DNA of 60,444 nt from positions 1 to 60,444 of the forward strand of contig NZ_JAUCGJ010000027.1 of the NCBI RefSeq assembly GCF_030378065.1. The letters run 5' to 3'. This document shows, piece by piece, positions 53,325 through 60,444 of the stretch (its first letter is position 1; each line of letters starts with the position of its first letter). Under the pieces are notes generated by a model. The model saw only the letters and a list, made by a program, of their open reading frames with translations. It was not told the origin of the DNA and made no database searches. The DNA comes from Candidatus Venteria ishoeyi. Its GTDB lineage: Bacteria > Pseudomonadota > Gammaproteobacteria > Beggiatoales > Beggiatoaceae. Made by a program: the position numbers and the translations under genes.

Positions 53325-53990
53325 ATGCAATTACCACAATTAATTTTAATTGATGTAGACGGCACGCTGGTGGACAGTGTGCCGGATTTAGCTTATTGCG
53401 TTGATGAGATGCAAAAGTTGATGGACATGCCTTTGCGTGGTGAAGCGGCGGTGCGCCAATGGGTGGGCAACGGCGTGCCGCGTTTGGTGGAGCGCGCCTT
53501 AAGCAATGATCTCAATGGTACCCCGGATATCGCTTTATATGATAAAGCCTACCCGATTTTCCTGGAAATTTATCAGGATAATGTCAGTAAACGCAGTTGT
53601 TTATATCCCGGCGTGAAACAAGGTCTGGAATGGCTGAAAGCACAAAATTTGCATATGGGTTGTATTACCAATAAAGCGGCGCGGTTTACCGAACCTTTAT
53701 TGAAAGACCTGGGGGTTGCAGATTATTTCAATATTATTATTTCTGGTGATACCCTGCCCAGGAAAAAACCTGATCCCATGCCTTTATTACATGGTGCTGA
53801 GTTTTTTAGCGTAAAACCCAAAGATTCAATCATGCTGGGCGATTCAGTCAGTGATGTCAAAGCCGCGCGGGCCGCAGGCTTTGGTATTATCTGTATGAGT
53901 TATGGTTATAACCACGGTGAAGACATTAATCTGGCCAATCCTGATGTTGTAATTGACAGTTTTACCCAACTGCCAGATGTATTATCATAA
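53325..53990 (+). CDS. gph: Phosphoglycolate phosphatase
   Basis: The 221-residue HAD enzyme has the nucleophile Asp in LIDVDGTLVDSVPDL (motif I), CITNKAARFTEPLL (motif II), and RKKPDPMPLL with MLGDSVSDVKAARAAGF (motifs III/IV). It dephosphorylates 2-phosphoglycolate from DNA repair or from the oxygenase side reaction of RubisCO. It is 164 bp after rpe. Confidence 0.92.
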   Translation: MQLPQLILIDVDGTLVDSVPDLAYCVDEMQKLMDMPLRGEAAVRQWVGNGVPRLVERALSNDLNGTPDIALYDKAYPIFLEIYQDNVSKRSCLYPGVKQGLEWLKAQNLHMGCITNKAARFTEPLLKDLGVADYFNIIISGDTLPRKKPDPMPLLHGAEFFSVKPKDSIMLGDSVSDVKAARAAGFGIICMSYGYNHGEDINLANPDVVIDSFTQLPDVLS

Positions 53991-54007
53991 ACTGTCATTG
54001 TATTGTA

Positions 54008-54030
54008 GAGACGTAGCAATGCTACGTCTT
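54008..54030. repeat. Palindromic repeat, family GAGACGTAGCA (copy 2)
   Basis: GAGACGTAGCA, A, TGCTACGTCTT. The stem is 10 bp plus a terminal mismatch. It has the same arms as 4299-4321 and lies between gph and trpE. Confidence 0.85.
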
Positions 54031-54064
54031 TACGTTTCCAGCTTGGCATAATACGGAGTAAATT

Positions 54065-55615
54065 GTGCATTCCGCGACTTCTTTGTCCTCACCTTTGTCA
54101 TCAGCGCTGTCTCCAGAGGCGTTTCAGCAATTGGCAGCGCAAGGTTATAACCGCATTCCCTTGATGCGGGAAATCCTGGCCGATCTGGATACGCCGCTGA
54201 GCGCTTATATGAAACTGACCCAAAACCCGGCAATGCAGAATGTGGGAGGCAAGTATTCATATCTGTTGGAATCCGTACAGGGTGGGGAAAAATGGGGCCG
54301 CTATTCCATGATTGGGCTTTCTGCCCAGCATGTGTTAAAAATTCATGAGCACCGGGTACAGGTTTTTGTTGATGGAAAATTGACAGAAGAAACCCAGGCC
54401 AAGGATCCTCTGGCTTGGGTGGAACAATTCCAACAGCGCTTTAAAGTACCGGAACTTGCAGACTTACCCCGTTTTACCGGAGGCTTGGTCGGCTATTTTG
54501 GCTATGACACGATTCGTTATATCGAACCGCGTCTGGACAAGGTGCAACACCCCGATCCACTGCAAACACCGGATATTTTGCTGATGCTCTCTGAAGAGGT
54601 CGTGGTATTTGACAACCTCAGCGGCAAATTGTATTTAATAGTCCATGCCGACCCGGCAATAGCGCAGGCTTTTGATTCGGCGCAGCAACGTTTGAATGAA
54701 TTGGTCACGCAATTACAATCACCCTTGTTACATGCAGTGGTTGAGGTATCCGAACAAAATACTGTGCAGGAAAGTGATTTTGTTTCCGGTTTTACTCAAC
54801 CCGGTTATGAACAGGCGGTTGCCAAGTCAAAACAATATATTGTTGATGGCGATATTATGCAGGTGGTGTTATCACAGCGTCTGTCTATTCCACTGTCAGC
54901 GCCACCGCTGGATGTCTACCGGGTACTGCGTTGCTTAAATCCTTCGCCTTATCTATATTATCTGGATCTGGATGATTTTCATATTGTGGGGTCATCCCCT
55001 GAAATTCTGGCACGCTTGGAAGATCGGGAAGTGGTAGTACGTCCGATTGCCGGAACCCGACCGCGTGGCGCGGATGAAACAGAAGATAAAGCGTTAGAGC
55101 AGGATTTGCTGGCTGATCCAAAAGAACTGGCTGAGCATTTAATGTTGATAGATTTAGGCCGCAATGATGTCGGGCGTGTTGCAGATATTGGCAGTGTTGA
55201 ATTGACAGATAAAATGATTATTGAGCGTTATTCTCATGTCATGCATATTGTCTCTAATGTCACCGGACAATTAAAAGACGGTTTGTCAGCCATTGATGTA
55301 TTACGCGCAACTTTTCCCGCAGGCACCTTATCCGGCGCGCCTAAAATTCGGGCAATGGAAATCATTGATGAATTTGAACCGGTCAAACGCGGCGTATATG
55401 GGGGTGCGGTGGGCTATCTGGCCTGGAATGGCGATATGGATACGGCAATAGCAATTCGTACTGCCGTGATAAAGGAAGGCCATTTGCATATTCAGGCCGG
55501 TGCAGGCATAGTCGCAGACTCTATACCACAAAATGAATGGGAAGAAACCCTAAATAAGGCACGAGCCATGTTTCGCGCAGTAGAGTGGGCGGAAGCCGGT
55601 TTGCATACCCTTTAA
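54065..55615 (+). CDS. trpE: Anthranilate synthase component I
   Basis: The product has 516 residues from GTG 54065, with GGAG upstream. The N-terminal [18 protein letters not shown] holds the LLES tryptophan feedback site. The catalytic core has [71 protein letters not shown] and [10 protein letters not shown]. It forms anthranilate from chorismate with ammonia supplied by TrpG. Confidence 0.96.
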   Translation: MHSATSLSSPLSSALSPEAFQQLAAQGYNRIPLMREILADLDTPLSAYMKLTQNPAMQNVGGKYSYLLESVQGGEKWGRYSMIGLSAQHVLKIHEHRVQVFVDGKLTEETQAKDPLAWVEQFQQRFKVPELADLPRFTGGLVGYFGYDTIRYIEPRLDKVQHPDPLQTPDILLMLSEEVVVFDNLSGKLYLIVHADPAIAQAFDSAQQRLNELVTQLQSPLLHAVVEVSEQNTVQESDFVSGFTQPGYEQAVAKSKQYIVDGDIMQVVLSQRLSIPLSAPPLDVYRVLRCLNPSPYLYYLDLDDFHIVGSSPEILARLEDREVVVRPIAGTRPRGADETEDKALEQDLLADPKELAEHLMLIDLGRNDVGRVADIGSVELTDKMIIERYSHVMHIVSNVTGQLKDGLSAIDVLRATFPAGTLSGAPKIRAMEIIDEFEPVKRGVYGGAVGYLAWNGDMDTAIAIRTAVIKEGHLHIQAGAGIVADSIPQNEWEETLNKARAMFRAVEWAEAGLHTL

Positions 55616-55635
55616 GGAAAAGGAAACTGACTCCT

Positions 55636-56226
55636 ATGCTGTTAATGATCGACAATTATGATTCATTTACCTACAATCTGGTGCAATACTTTGGCGAACT
55701 GAACGTTGACGTTCAGGTGTATCGCAATGATCAGATTAGCGTAGCGGAAATTGAACGGCTTAAACCACAACATTTAGTGATTTCTCCCGGGCCTTGCACC
55801 CCCAATGAAGCGGGGGTTTCAGTCGATGCCATTCGCCAGTTTGCCGGAAAAATTCCGATTCTGGGCGTTTGCCTGGGTCATCAAAGTATTGGTCAGGCAT
55901 TTGGTGCTAAAATTGTGCATGCTCACGCCATTATGCATGGAAAAACTTCAAAAATTTATCATAATAATAATAGTGTCTTTACTGATTTAAGTCATCCTTT
56001 TCAGGCAACCCGCTATCACTCTCTGGTAATTGAGCAGGAAACCCTGCCAGACTGCCTGGAAATCACTGCCTGGTGTGGCACGCCAAGTGGCGATAACAAG
56101 GTTGAAGAAATTATGGGCATACAACATAAAACATTAGCGGTGGCAGGTGTGCAATTTCACCCTGAATCCATCTTGACTGAGCATGGTCATCAACTGCTGA
56201 AAAATTTTATTCATTTGACCTGCTGA
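55636..56226 (+). CDS. trpG: Anthranilate synthase component II (glutamine amidotransferase)
   Basis: I chose ATG 55636, giving 196 residues, the family length. The class I amidotransferase triad is Cys79 in [15 protein letters not shown] and His/Glu in [33 protein letters not shown] is the family start. It feeds ammonia to TrpE and may also serve PabB. It follows trpE by 20 bp. trpD and trpC do not follow. Confidence 0.95.
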   Translation: MLLMIDNYDSFTYNLVQYFGELNVDVQVYRNDQISVAEIERLKPQHLVISPGPCTPNEAGVSVDAIRQFAGKIPILGVCLGHQSIGQAFGAKIVHAHAIMHGKTSKIYHNNNSVFTDLSHPFQATRYHSLVIEQETLPDCLEITAWCGTPSGDNKVEEIMGIQHKTLAVAGVQFHPESILTEHGHQLLKNFIHLTC

Positions 56227-56243
56227 TTTGACAGGTGAACTTA

Positions 56244-56322
56244 ATCTGAGTTCGGTTTCGGCTTTTTTCAGCCTGAAATCCATATAAAAAAGTGATGCGT
56301 CAGGCTGGAAACCGCCAAAACC
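56244..56322. repeat. Dispersed repeat ATCTGAGTTCG with imperfect hairpin (copy 2)
   Basis: The same ATCTGAGTTCG leader as at 32261 is followed by GGTTTCGGCTTTTTTCAGCC, which pairs imperfectly with GGCTGGAAACCGCCAAAACC at the far end. It lies between trpG and pilB. Confidence 0.6.
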
Positions 56323-56400
56323 TTACTTATTGATTGAGAAACAAGCAGTTTTGCGCGGGATAATATGAAAAAAACTTATCCCAAATGAGGTTGAATTTAT

Positions 56401-58185
56401 ATGGCAACGGCTTCTCCTAAAATTATACTGGGTGGACTGGCACGTAAGCTGGTCGTTGACGGCCTGTTGGAAGAACCTGTCGCACAACAGGCGTTTCAGA
56501 GTGCGCGTGACAAAAACCAGGCTTTTGTCAATTATGTGGTTGAACAAAAACTGGTTGACAGTGGCGATCTGGCACATGCCGCTGCCCAAGAGTTCGGTGT
56601 ACCACTACTGGATATCGAAGAAATTGAGCAAGACCAGGATATTATTAACCTGGTTAAATTAGATCTGCTGAAAAAACATCAGGTACTTCCCATCCATCAA
56701 CGCGGTAAACATTTGTTTGTCGCCATTGCCGACCCAACAAACTTTCAAGCCCTGGATGATATTAAATTCCACGTCAATATGGCGACTGAAGCCATTTTGG
56801 TGGATCAGGAAAAACTCGCTAAAATCATTGAAAAACTCGTTGAAGCCGCAGAATCCGTCATGGACGGCATGGATGATGAGGACCTTGATGGGTTTGGTGA
56901 CGAAGCCGAAGAACAAGAAGAAAAAAAACCGGAAGAAGACGATACAGAAAGCGATGCCCCGGTGGTGGTATTCGTCCGCAAAATGTTGCTTAACGCCATT
57001 AAGGTCGGTGCATCGGATTTACACTTTGAACCTTATGAAAAATTTTACCGGGTACGTTACCGGATTGATGGTGTATTACGGGAAATAGCTAAAGCCCCGC
57101 TAAGCCTGGCGGGTAAAATTGCTGCGCGTATCAAGGTCATGTCCCGTCTGGATGTATCGGAACGCCGCGTACCTCAGGATGGTCGCATCAAGCTGAAGCT
57201 TTCCAGAACCAAATCTATCGATTTTCGTGTCAGTACCTGCCCGACCTTGTTTGGGGAAAAAACCGTGATGCGAATCCTGGATTCTTCTGCCGCAGCTTTG
57301 AATATTGAACAACTCGGTTATGAGCCGGAACAAAAACAGCTTTATCTGGATGCCTTGAGTAATCCTTACGGCATGATCCTGGTTACAGGGCCTACCGGTA
57401 GTGGTAAAACCGTTTCCTTGTACACCGGAATTAATATTCTTAACACCGAAGGCGTGAATATTTCCACCGCAGAAGATCCGGTGGAAATCAACCTGCCCGG
57501 TGTTAATCAGGTACAGATTGATGAAAAAACCGGCATGTCTTTTGATAAGGCATTGAAAGCTTTTCTGCGTCAGGATCCTGATATTATTCTGGTGGGAGAA
57601 ATTCGAGATATTACCACCGGTGGGATTGCGATTAAAGCGGCTTCTACGGGGCATTTGGTGATGGCGACCCTGCATACTAATGATGCACCACAAACCGTCA
57701 CCCGTATGATTGACATGGGCATTAAGCCTTTTGCGATTGCCACAGCCGTTAACCTGATCATGGCGCAACGTCTGGCGCGGCGTTTATGCAAACATTGTAA
57801 ACGCAAAGTGACGGTAACTGACAATATTGCCAGTACAGGAAAAGATCGTTATATCGTCTATAAAAATAGTTTATTAGAAGAAGGCTTTGCAGAAGAAGTT
57901 GTCGCGGAATTCATGCAGGACAGCCCAGACTCCAGAACGCTTTATGATGTCAATCCTGAGGGCTGCGACCATTGCTCCAGTGGTTTTAAGGGACGTGTCG
58001 GTATTTATCAGGTGATGCCGGTATCAGAAAAAATGAAACGCTTAATTATTGACGGCTCAAACTCAATGGAACTGGCTGATCAGGCAGCAGAAGAAGGCAT
58101 TCCTGATTTACGTATTTCCGGCTTAAAAAAAGTTGCTGATGGCTTGACCTGCATGGAAGAAGTCAACCGCGTCACACTGGAATAA
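56401..58185 (+). CDS. pilB: Type IV pilus extension ATPase PilB
   Basis: The 594-residue product has an N-terminal MshEN-type region (LLDIEEIEQDQDIINL, VLPIHQRGKHLFVAIADPTN), an acidic linker near 170, and the secretion ATPase core: Walker A GPTGSGKT, STAEDPVEI, LRQDPDIILVGEIRD, and GHLVMATLHTNDA. A four-Cys zinc motif is split between RRLCKHCKRK and GCDHCSSG. It powers pilus extension. pilC follows by 23 bp; pilD does not. Confidence 0.95.
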   Translation: MATASPKIILGGLARKLVVDGLLEEPVAQQAFQSARDKNQAFVNYVVEQKLVDSGDLAHAAAQEFGVPLLDIEEIEQDQDIINLVKLDLLKKHQVLPIHQRGKHLFVAIADPTNFQALDDIKFHVNMATEAILVDQEKLAKIIEKLVEAAESVMDGMDDEDLDGFGDEAEEQEEKKPEEDDTESDAPVVVFVRKMLLNAIKVGASDLHFEPYEKFYRVRYRIDGVLREIAKAPLSLAGKIAARIKVMSRLDVSERRVPQDGRIKLKLSRTKSIDFRVSTCPTLFGEKTVMRILDSSAAALNIEQLGYEPEQKQLYLDALSNPYGMILVTGPTGSGKTVSLYTGINILNTEGVNISTAEDPVEINLPGVNQVQIDEKTGMSFDKALKAFLRQDPDIILVGEIRDITTGGIAIKAASTGHLVMATLHTNDAPQTVTRMIDMGIKPFAIATAVNLIMAQRLARRLCKHCKRKVTVTDNIASTGKDRYIVYKNSLLEEGFAEEVVAEFMQDSPDSRTLYDVNPEGCDHCSSGFKGRVGIYQVMPVSEKMKRLIIDGSNSMELADQAAEEGIPDLRISGLKKVADGLTCMEEVNRVTLE

Positions 58186-58208
58186 AGGTTTGAATAAGGG
58201 GAATTACA

Positions 58209-59456
58209 ATGGCAGCTAAAAACAAAAAAAGGGCAAGTGGACCTCAAGCAATTGTTTTTGTATGGGAAGGCAAAAACCGCTCAGGCCAAAAAACCAAAGG
58301 TGAAAAATCGGGTACCAGCGAGGCGATGGTGCGCGCCTTGTTGCGGCGGGAAGGCATTACCCCCGGCAAGGTCAAAAAAAAATCCAAACCACTATTTGGT
58401 GAAGGTTTTGGTGGGGGCGGCACTATTACCACCGCTGATATTTCTATTTTTGCCCGTCAGTTAGCCACCATGATGGCTTCAGGCGTACCCCTGATTCAAG
58501 CTTTTGAAATCGTCGGGCAAGGCCATGATAACCCCGCCATGCGCAAATTGATTTATGAAATTAAAAATGATGTTGAAGCGGGGGGAACGCTGGCTGAAGC
58601 CCTGCGCAAACACCCTGATCAATTTGACACCTTGTTCTGTAATCTGGTTGAGGCGGGAGAACAGGCCGGTATTCTTGAAGACTTGTTAGGCAAAATTGCA
58701 AGTTACAAAGAAAAAAGCGAAGGCATGAAAAAGAAAATCAAAAAAGCCCTGGGTTATCCCATTGCAGTATTGATTGTTGCGTTTGTCATTACTGCAATTT
58801 TGATGATTTTTGTAGTACCGGTTTTTGCTGATCTGTTTATGGGTTTTGGCGCGGCCTTGCCTGCGCCCACGCAGTTTATCATGATGCTTTCCAATGCCTT
58901 TGTAGCCTATTGGTATCTTATTTTTGGTTCCATAATTGGTCTGGTGATGGCATTTAAGCAGGCCAAAAAACGTATTACACCCTTTCGACACATGACTGAG
59001 CGGCTTTCCTTAAAGCTGCCCTTGTTTGGTGAGATTCTGACCAAATCCGCGATTGCGCGTTTTGCCAGAACCTTAGCTACCATGTTTGCCGCCGGTACAC
59101 CACTGGTTGAATCTATGGACTCTGTTGCAGGCGCAACTGGCAATATCGTCTATGTTGAAGCCTTGCTGAAAGTCAAAGAGGAAGTTTCTGCCGGGACTGG
59201 CTTAGCTGTCAGCTTACGGGATACCGGCGTATTTCCTAATATGGTAATCCAAATGGTTGCCATTGGTGAAGAATCCGGTTCAATTGATGCCATGTTAAGT
59301 AAAGTCGCTGACTTTTATGAAGAAGAAGTTGATAATCTGGTGGAAATGCTTAGTAGTTTGATGGAACCGATGATCATGGCCTTTCTCGGGGTGGTTATCG
59401 GTGGGCTGGTAGTTGCGATGTACCTGCCTATTTTCCAGATGGGTTCTGTTATTTAG
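58209..59456 (+). CDS. pilC: Type IV pilus inner-membrane platform protein PilC
   Basis: The 415-residue product has two T2SSF domains (ISIFARQLATMMASGVPLIQ and ARFARTLATMFAAGTPLVES) and three membrane segments, the last at the end (MAFLGVVIGGLVVAMYLPIF). It anchors PilB and the pilin assembly machine in the inner membrane. Confidence 0.95.
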   Translation: MAAKNKKRASGPQAIVFVWEGKNRSGQKTKGEKSGTSEAMVRALLRREGITPGKVKKKSKPLFGEGFGGGGTITTADISIFARQLATMMASGVPLIQAFEIVGQGHDNPAMRKLIYEIKNDVEAGGTLAEALRKHPDQFDTLFCNLVEAGEQAGILEDLLGKIASYKEKSEGMKKKIKKALGYPIAVLIVAFVITAILMIFVVPVFADLFMGFGAALPAPTQFIMMLSNAFVAYWYLIFGSIIGLVMAFKQAKKRITPFRHMTERLSLKLPLFGEILTKSAIARFARTLATMFAAGTPLVESMDSVAGATGNIVYVEALLKVKEEVSAGTGLAVSLRDTGVFPNMVIQMVAIGEESGSIDAMLSKVADFYEEEVDNLVEMLSSLMEPMIMAFLGVVIGGLVVAMYLPIFQMGSVI

Positions 59457-59471
59457 AAAAAGTTTCTCCCT

Positions 59472-59521
59472 CATTCCCAATCTCCAGATTGGGAATGCAG
59501 ACCTTGCAAGCTCCAGCTTGC
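59472..59521. repeat. Double-hairpin repeat downstream of pilC
   Basis: Two tandem stems: CATTCCCAATCT/AGATTGGGAATG with a 2-nt CC loop, then GCAAGCT/AGCTTGC with a 2-nt CC loop. Both are perfect. It may act as a terminator for pilBC but looks like a dispersed repeat unit. Confidence 0.75.
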
Positions 59522-59548
59522 CGGGAAATAATTACTATACTTCCTTAA

Positions 59549-59706
59549 GGAGTGAGGATGAAATAAATGCAGAAACTGGGCACAGGATTTTTATTCATTT
59601 TCAAGGCGTGAAAACAGGCGCATAGCAAGCTATGTAACTGTTTTCACAACGCAGAAAATGGAGGAAAAGACCAGCCAAGTTGCTGAAGTTATAAAATTCT
59701 CACTCC
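59549..59706. mobile_element. 158-bp MITE-like element, copy B (inverted relative to copy A)
   Basis: Same length and same ends as 35960-36117 but in opposite orientation. The central hairpin (59608-59647) carries A-T where copy A has C-G at one stem position, on both arms. TAA occurs at both borders (CTTAA before, TAAGC after) and could be a target duplication. Confidence 0.88.
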
Positions 59707-59728
59707 TAAGCACCTAGATAACTAAAAA

Positions 59729-60337
59729 ATGCCCAAACAAATATTCAAAAAAGGGAAAAGATATACTTTTAGCGACTATTTTGACATGGGTAATCCAACC
59801 CAGGAAATTATTTCGGCATTAGGTTATGCCTTTGCAACACAAACACTGACATTACCCAGAGAAACAACTGAAAAAGAAAAAATAGACACACCGTTAATTG
59901 CAGATTTAAGAGATGCCTATTATACCCTGATACCAAAAATCTCTATCAATTCGGAAATTGCCAAAAGGGAATTAATGATTGCACCGATACTTTATGCGGT
60001 AATGAGAAGCGTAGATGCGCGACTGGATGTTGAGTACCCGGTTGATGTGGATGAAAAATTAAGCGGTTTGATTGACTATTTTTTTCGTGCAAAAAAAGAG
60101 TTGATTGTTATTGAAGCCAAAAAAGGGGATTTGGAAAAAGGTTTTAATCAATTGGCGGCTGAAATGATTGCAATTGACAAATATGAGGAAGATACTGTAC
60201 CCAGCTTGTTATATGGTGCTATCAGCATCGGTGAAGTCTGGCGCTTTGCCGTCTTGGAACGTAACAACAAAAAACTCATTAAAGGTAACCGTTCAGACCC
60301 CCAAAGAAAATATTGTGTATCAGAACAATTTATGTAA
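59729..60337 (+). CDS. PD-(D/E)XK nuclease-like protein
   Basis: The 202-residue product has the core LSGLIDYFFRAKKELIVIEA followed by KKGDLEKGFNQLAAEM. Asp116, Glu129, Lys131 and Gln141 fit the D-ExK-Q pattern of restriction-type nucleases. The N-terminal half is helical (GNPTQEIISALGYAFATQTL). The likely function is DNA binding or cutting. It is short and alone, so it may be a stand-alone enzyme or the decayed remains of a larger system. It starts 22 bp after the MITE-like element. Confidence 0.6.
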   Translation: MPKQIFKKGKRYTFSDYFDMGNPTQEIISALGYAFATQTLTLPRETTEKEKIDTPLIADLRDAYYTLIPKISINSEIAKRELMIAPILYAVMRSVDARLDVEYPVDVDEKLSGLIDYFFRAKKELIVIEAKKGDLEKGFNQLAAEMIAIDKYEEDTVPSLLYGAISIGEVWRFAVLERNNKKLIKGNRSDPQRKYCVSEQFM

Positions 60338-60375
60338 CAGTATAAAGCATAATCATTCAGGTTCTCACATAGCAT

Positions 60376-60444
60376 ATGACTCTCAGTGACAACGATTTAC
60401 AGCAGATAAACGAAGACTGGCTTCGCGAACGGACGAAGAAAGAG
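60376..60444 (+). CDS. N-terminus of a probable IS66-type transposase (runs off the window)
   Basis: Only 23 codons are present: MTLSDNDLQQINEDWLRERT plus KKE. The INEDWLR phrase matches, from memory, the start of IS66-family transposases common in sulfur bacteria. The rest lies outside the window. Confidence 0.45.
   Translation, partial: MTLSDNDLQQINEDWLRERTKKE

Noticed and set aside
57100-57768. Long open frame on the minus strand inside pilB
   Set aside because: It is the antisense shadow of a well-recognised gene and shows no family features.

Overview
The window looks like chromosome of a sulfur-oxidising gammaproteobacterium, most likely near the Beggiatoaceae/Thiotrichales. The signs are gammaproteobacterial housekeeping genes (relA, sdhE, mnmG, typA, rpmE, rpmG-rpmB, leuC, trpE-trpG, rpe, gph, pilB-pilC), a Gly/Tyr-rich secreted protein of sulfur-globule type, a LEPR-XLL/DUF4347 giant adhesin, a DUF29 protein, and intergenic spaces full of palindromic repeats. 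No rRNA or CRISPR array was seen. The genus is inference.

Layout. 1-6.6 kb: the N-terminal 1222 residues of a giant adhesin, a DUF29 protein and an OmpA-TolC fusion lipoprotein that could be its outer-membrane exit duct. 6.8-13.5 kb: sdhE, then a compact six-gene cluster (amino-acid-type AMP ligase, PLP decarboxylase, GNAT, acyl carrier protein, MBOAT, SGNH protein). This has the parts list of a D-alanylation (Dlt) system plus a decarboxylase and an acetyltransferase, and is the best candidate for an undescribed pathway. 13.6-20.9 kb: relA, a membrane coiled-coil gene coupled to a histidine-kinase remnant, an unlisted 35-residue membrane protein, a YdjM-like protein, rpmE, a CobW GTPase, rpmG-rpmB, and tRNA-Glu and tRNA-Ala behind a consensus sigma-70 promoter. 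21.5-26.9 kb: the sulfur-globule-like protein and a three-gene signalling module (DUF1638 histidine kinase, receiver, receiver-PAS-GAF-HD-GYP).

26.9-38 kb: ogt-alkA alkylation repair, mnmG, a LuxO-type sigma-54 regulator, a cytochrome c that lacks its usual Met ligand, leuC without leuD, a parallel beta-helix exoprotein and a GmrSD-type DUF262/DUF1524 nuclease. 38-50.7 kb: a large protein of unknown function, an isolated type IV prepilin, typA, gspJ coupled to a cytochrome c5, a histidine kinase, a TonB-dependent copper receptor, a TauE/SafE protein with a His-rich tail and a receiver-less sigma-54 activator. 50.8-60.4 kb: an MlaE-like permease with an ABC ATPase degenerate at every catalytic motif, rpe, gph, trpE-trpG, pilB-pilC, a PD-(D/E)XK-like protein and the start of what is probably an IS66-type transposase.

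The spaces between genes carry at least eight kinds of palindromic repeat. One is a 158-bp MITE-like element present twice in opposite orientation, with terminal inverted repeats and a compensatory base-pair change in its central stem. Several normally clustered genes (leuC, trpEG, gspJ, pilBC, an mlaE homologue) stand without their usual partners inside the window.
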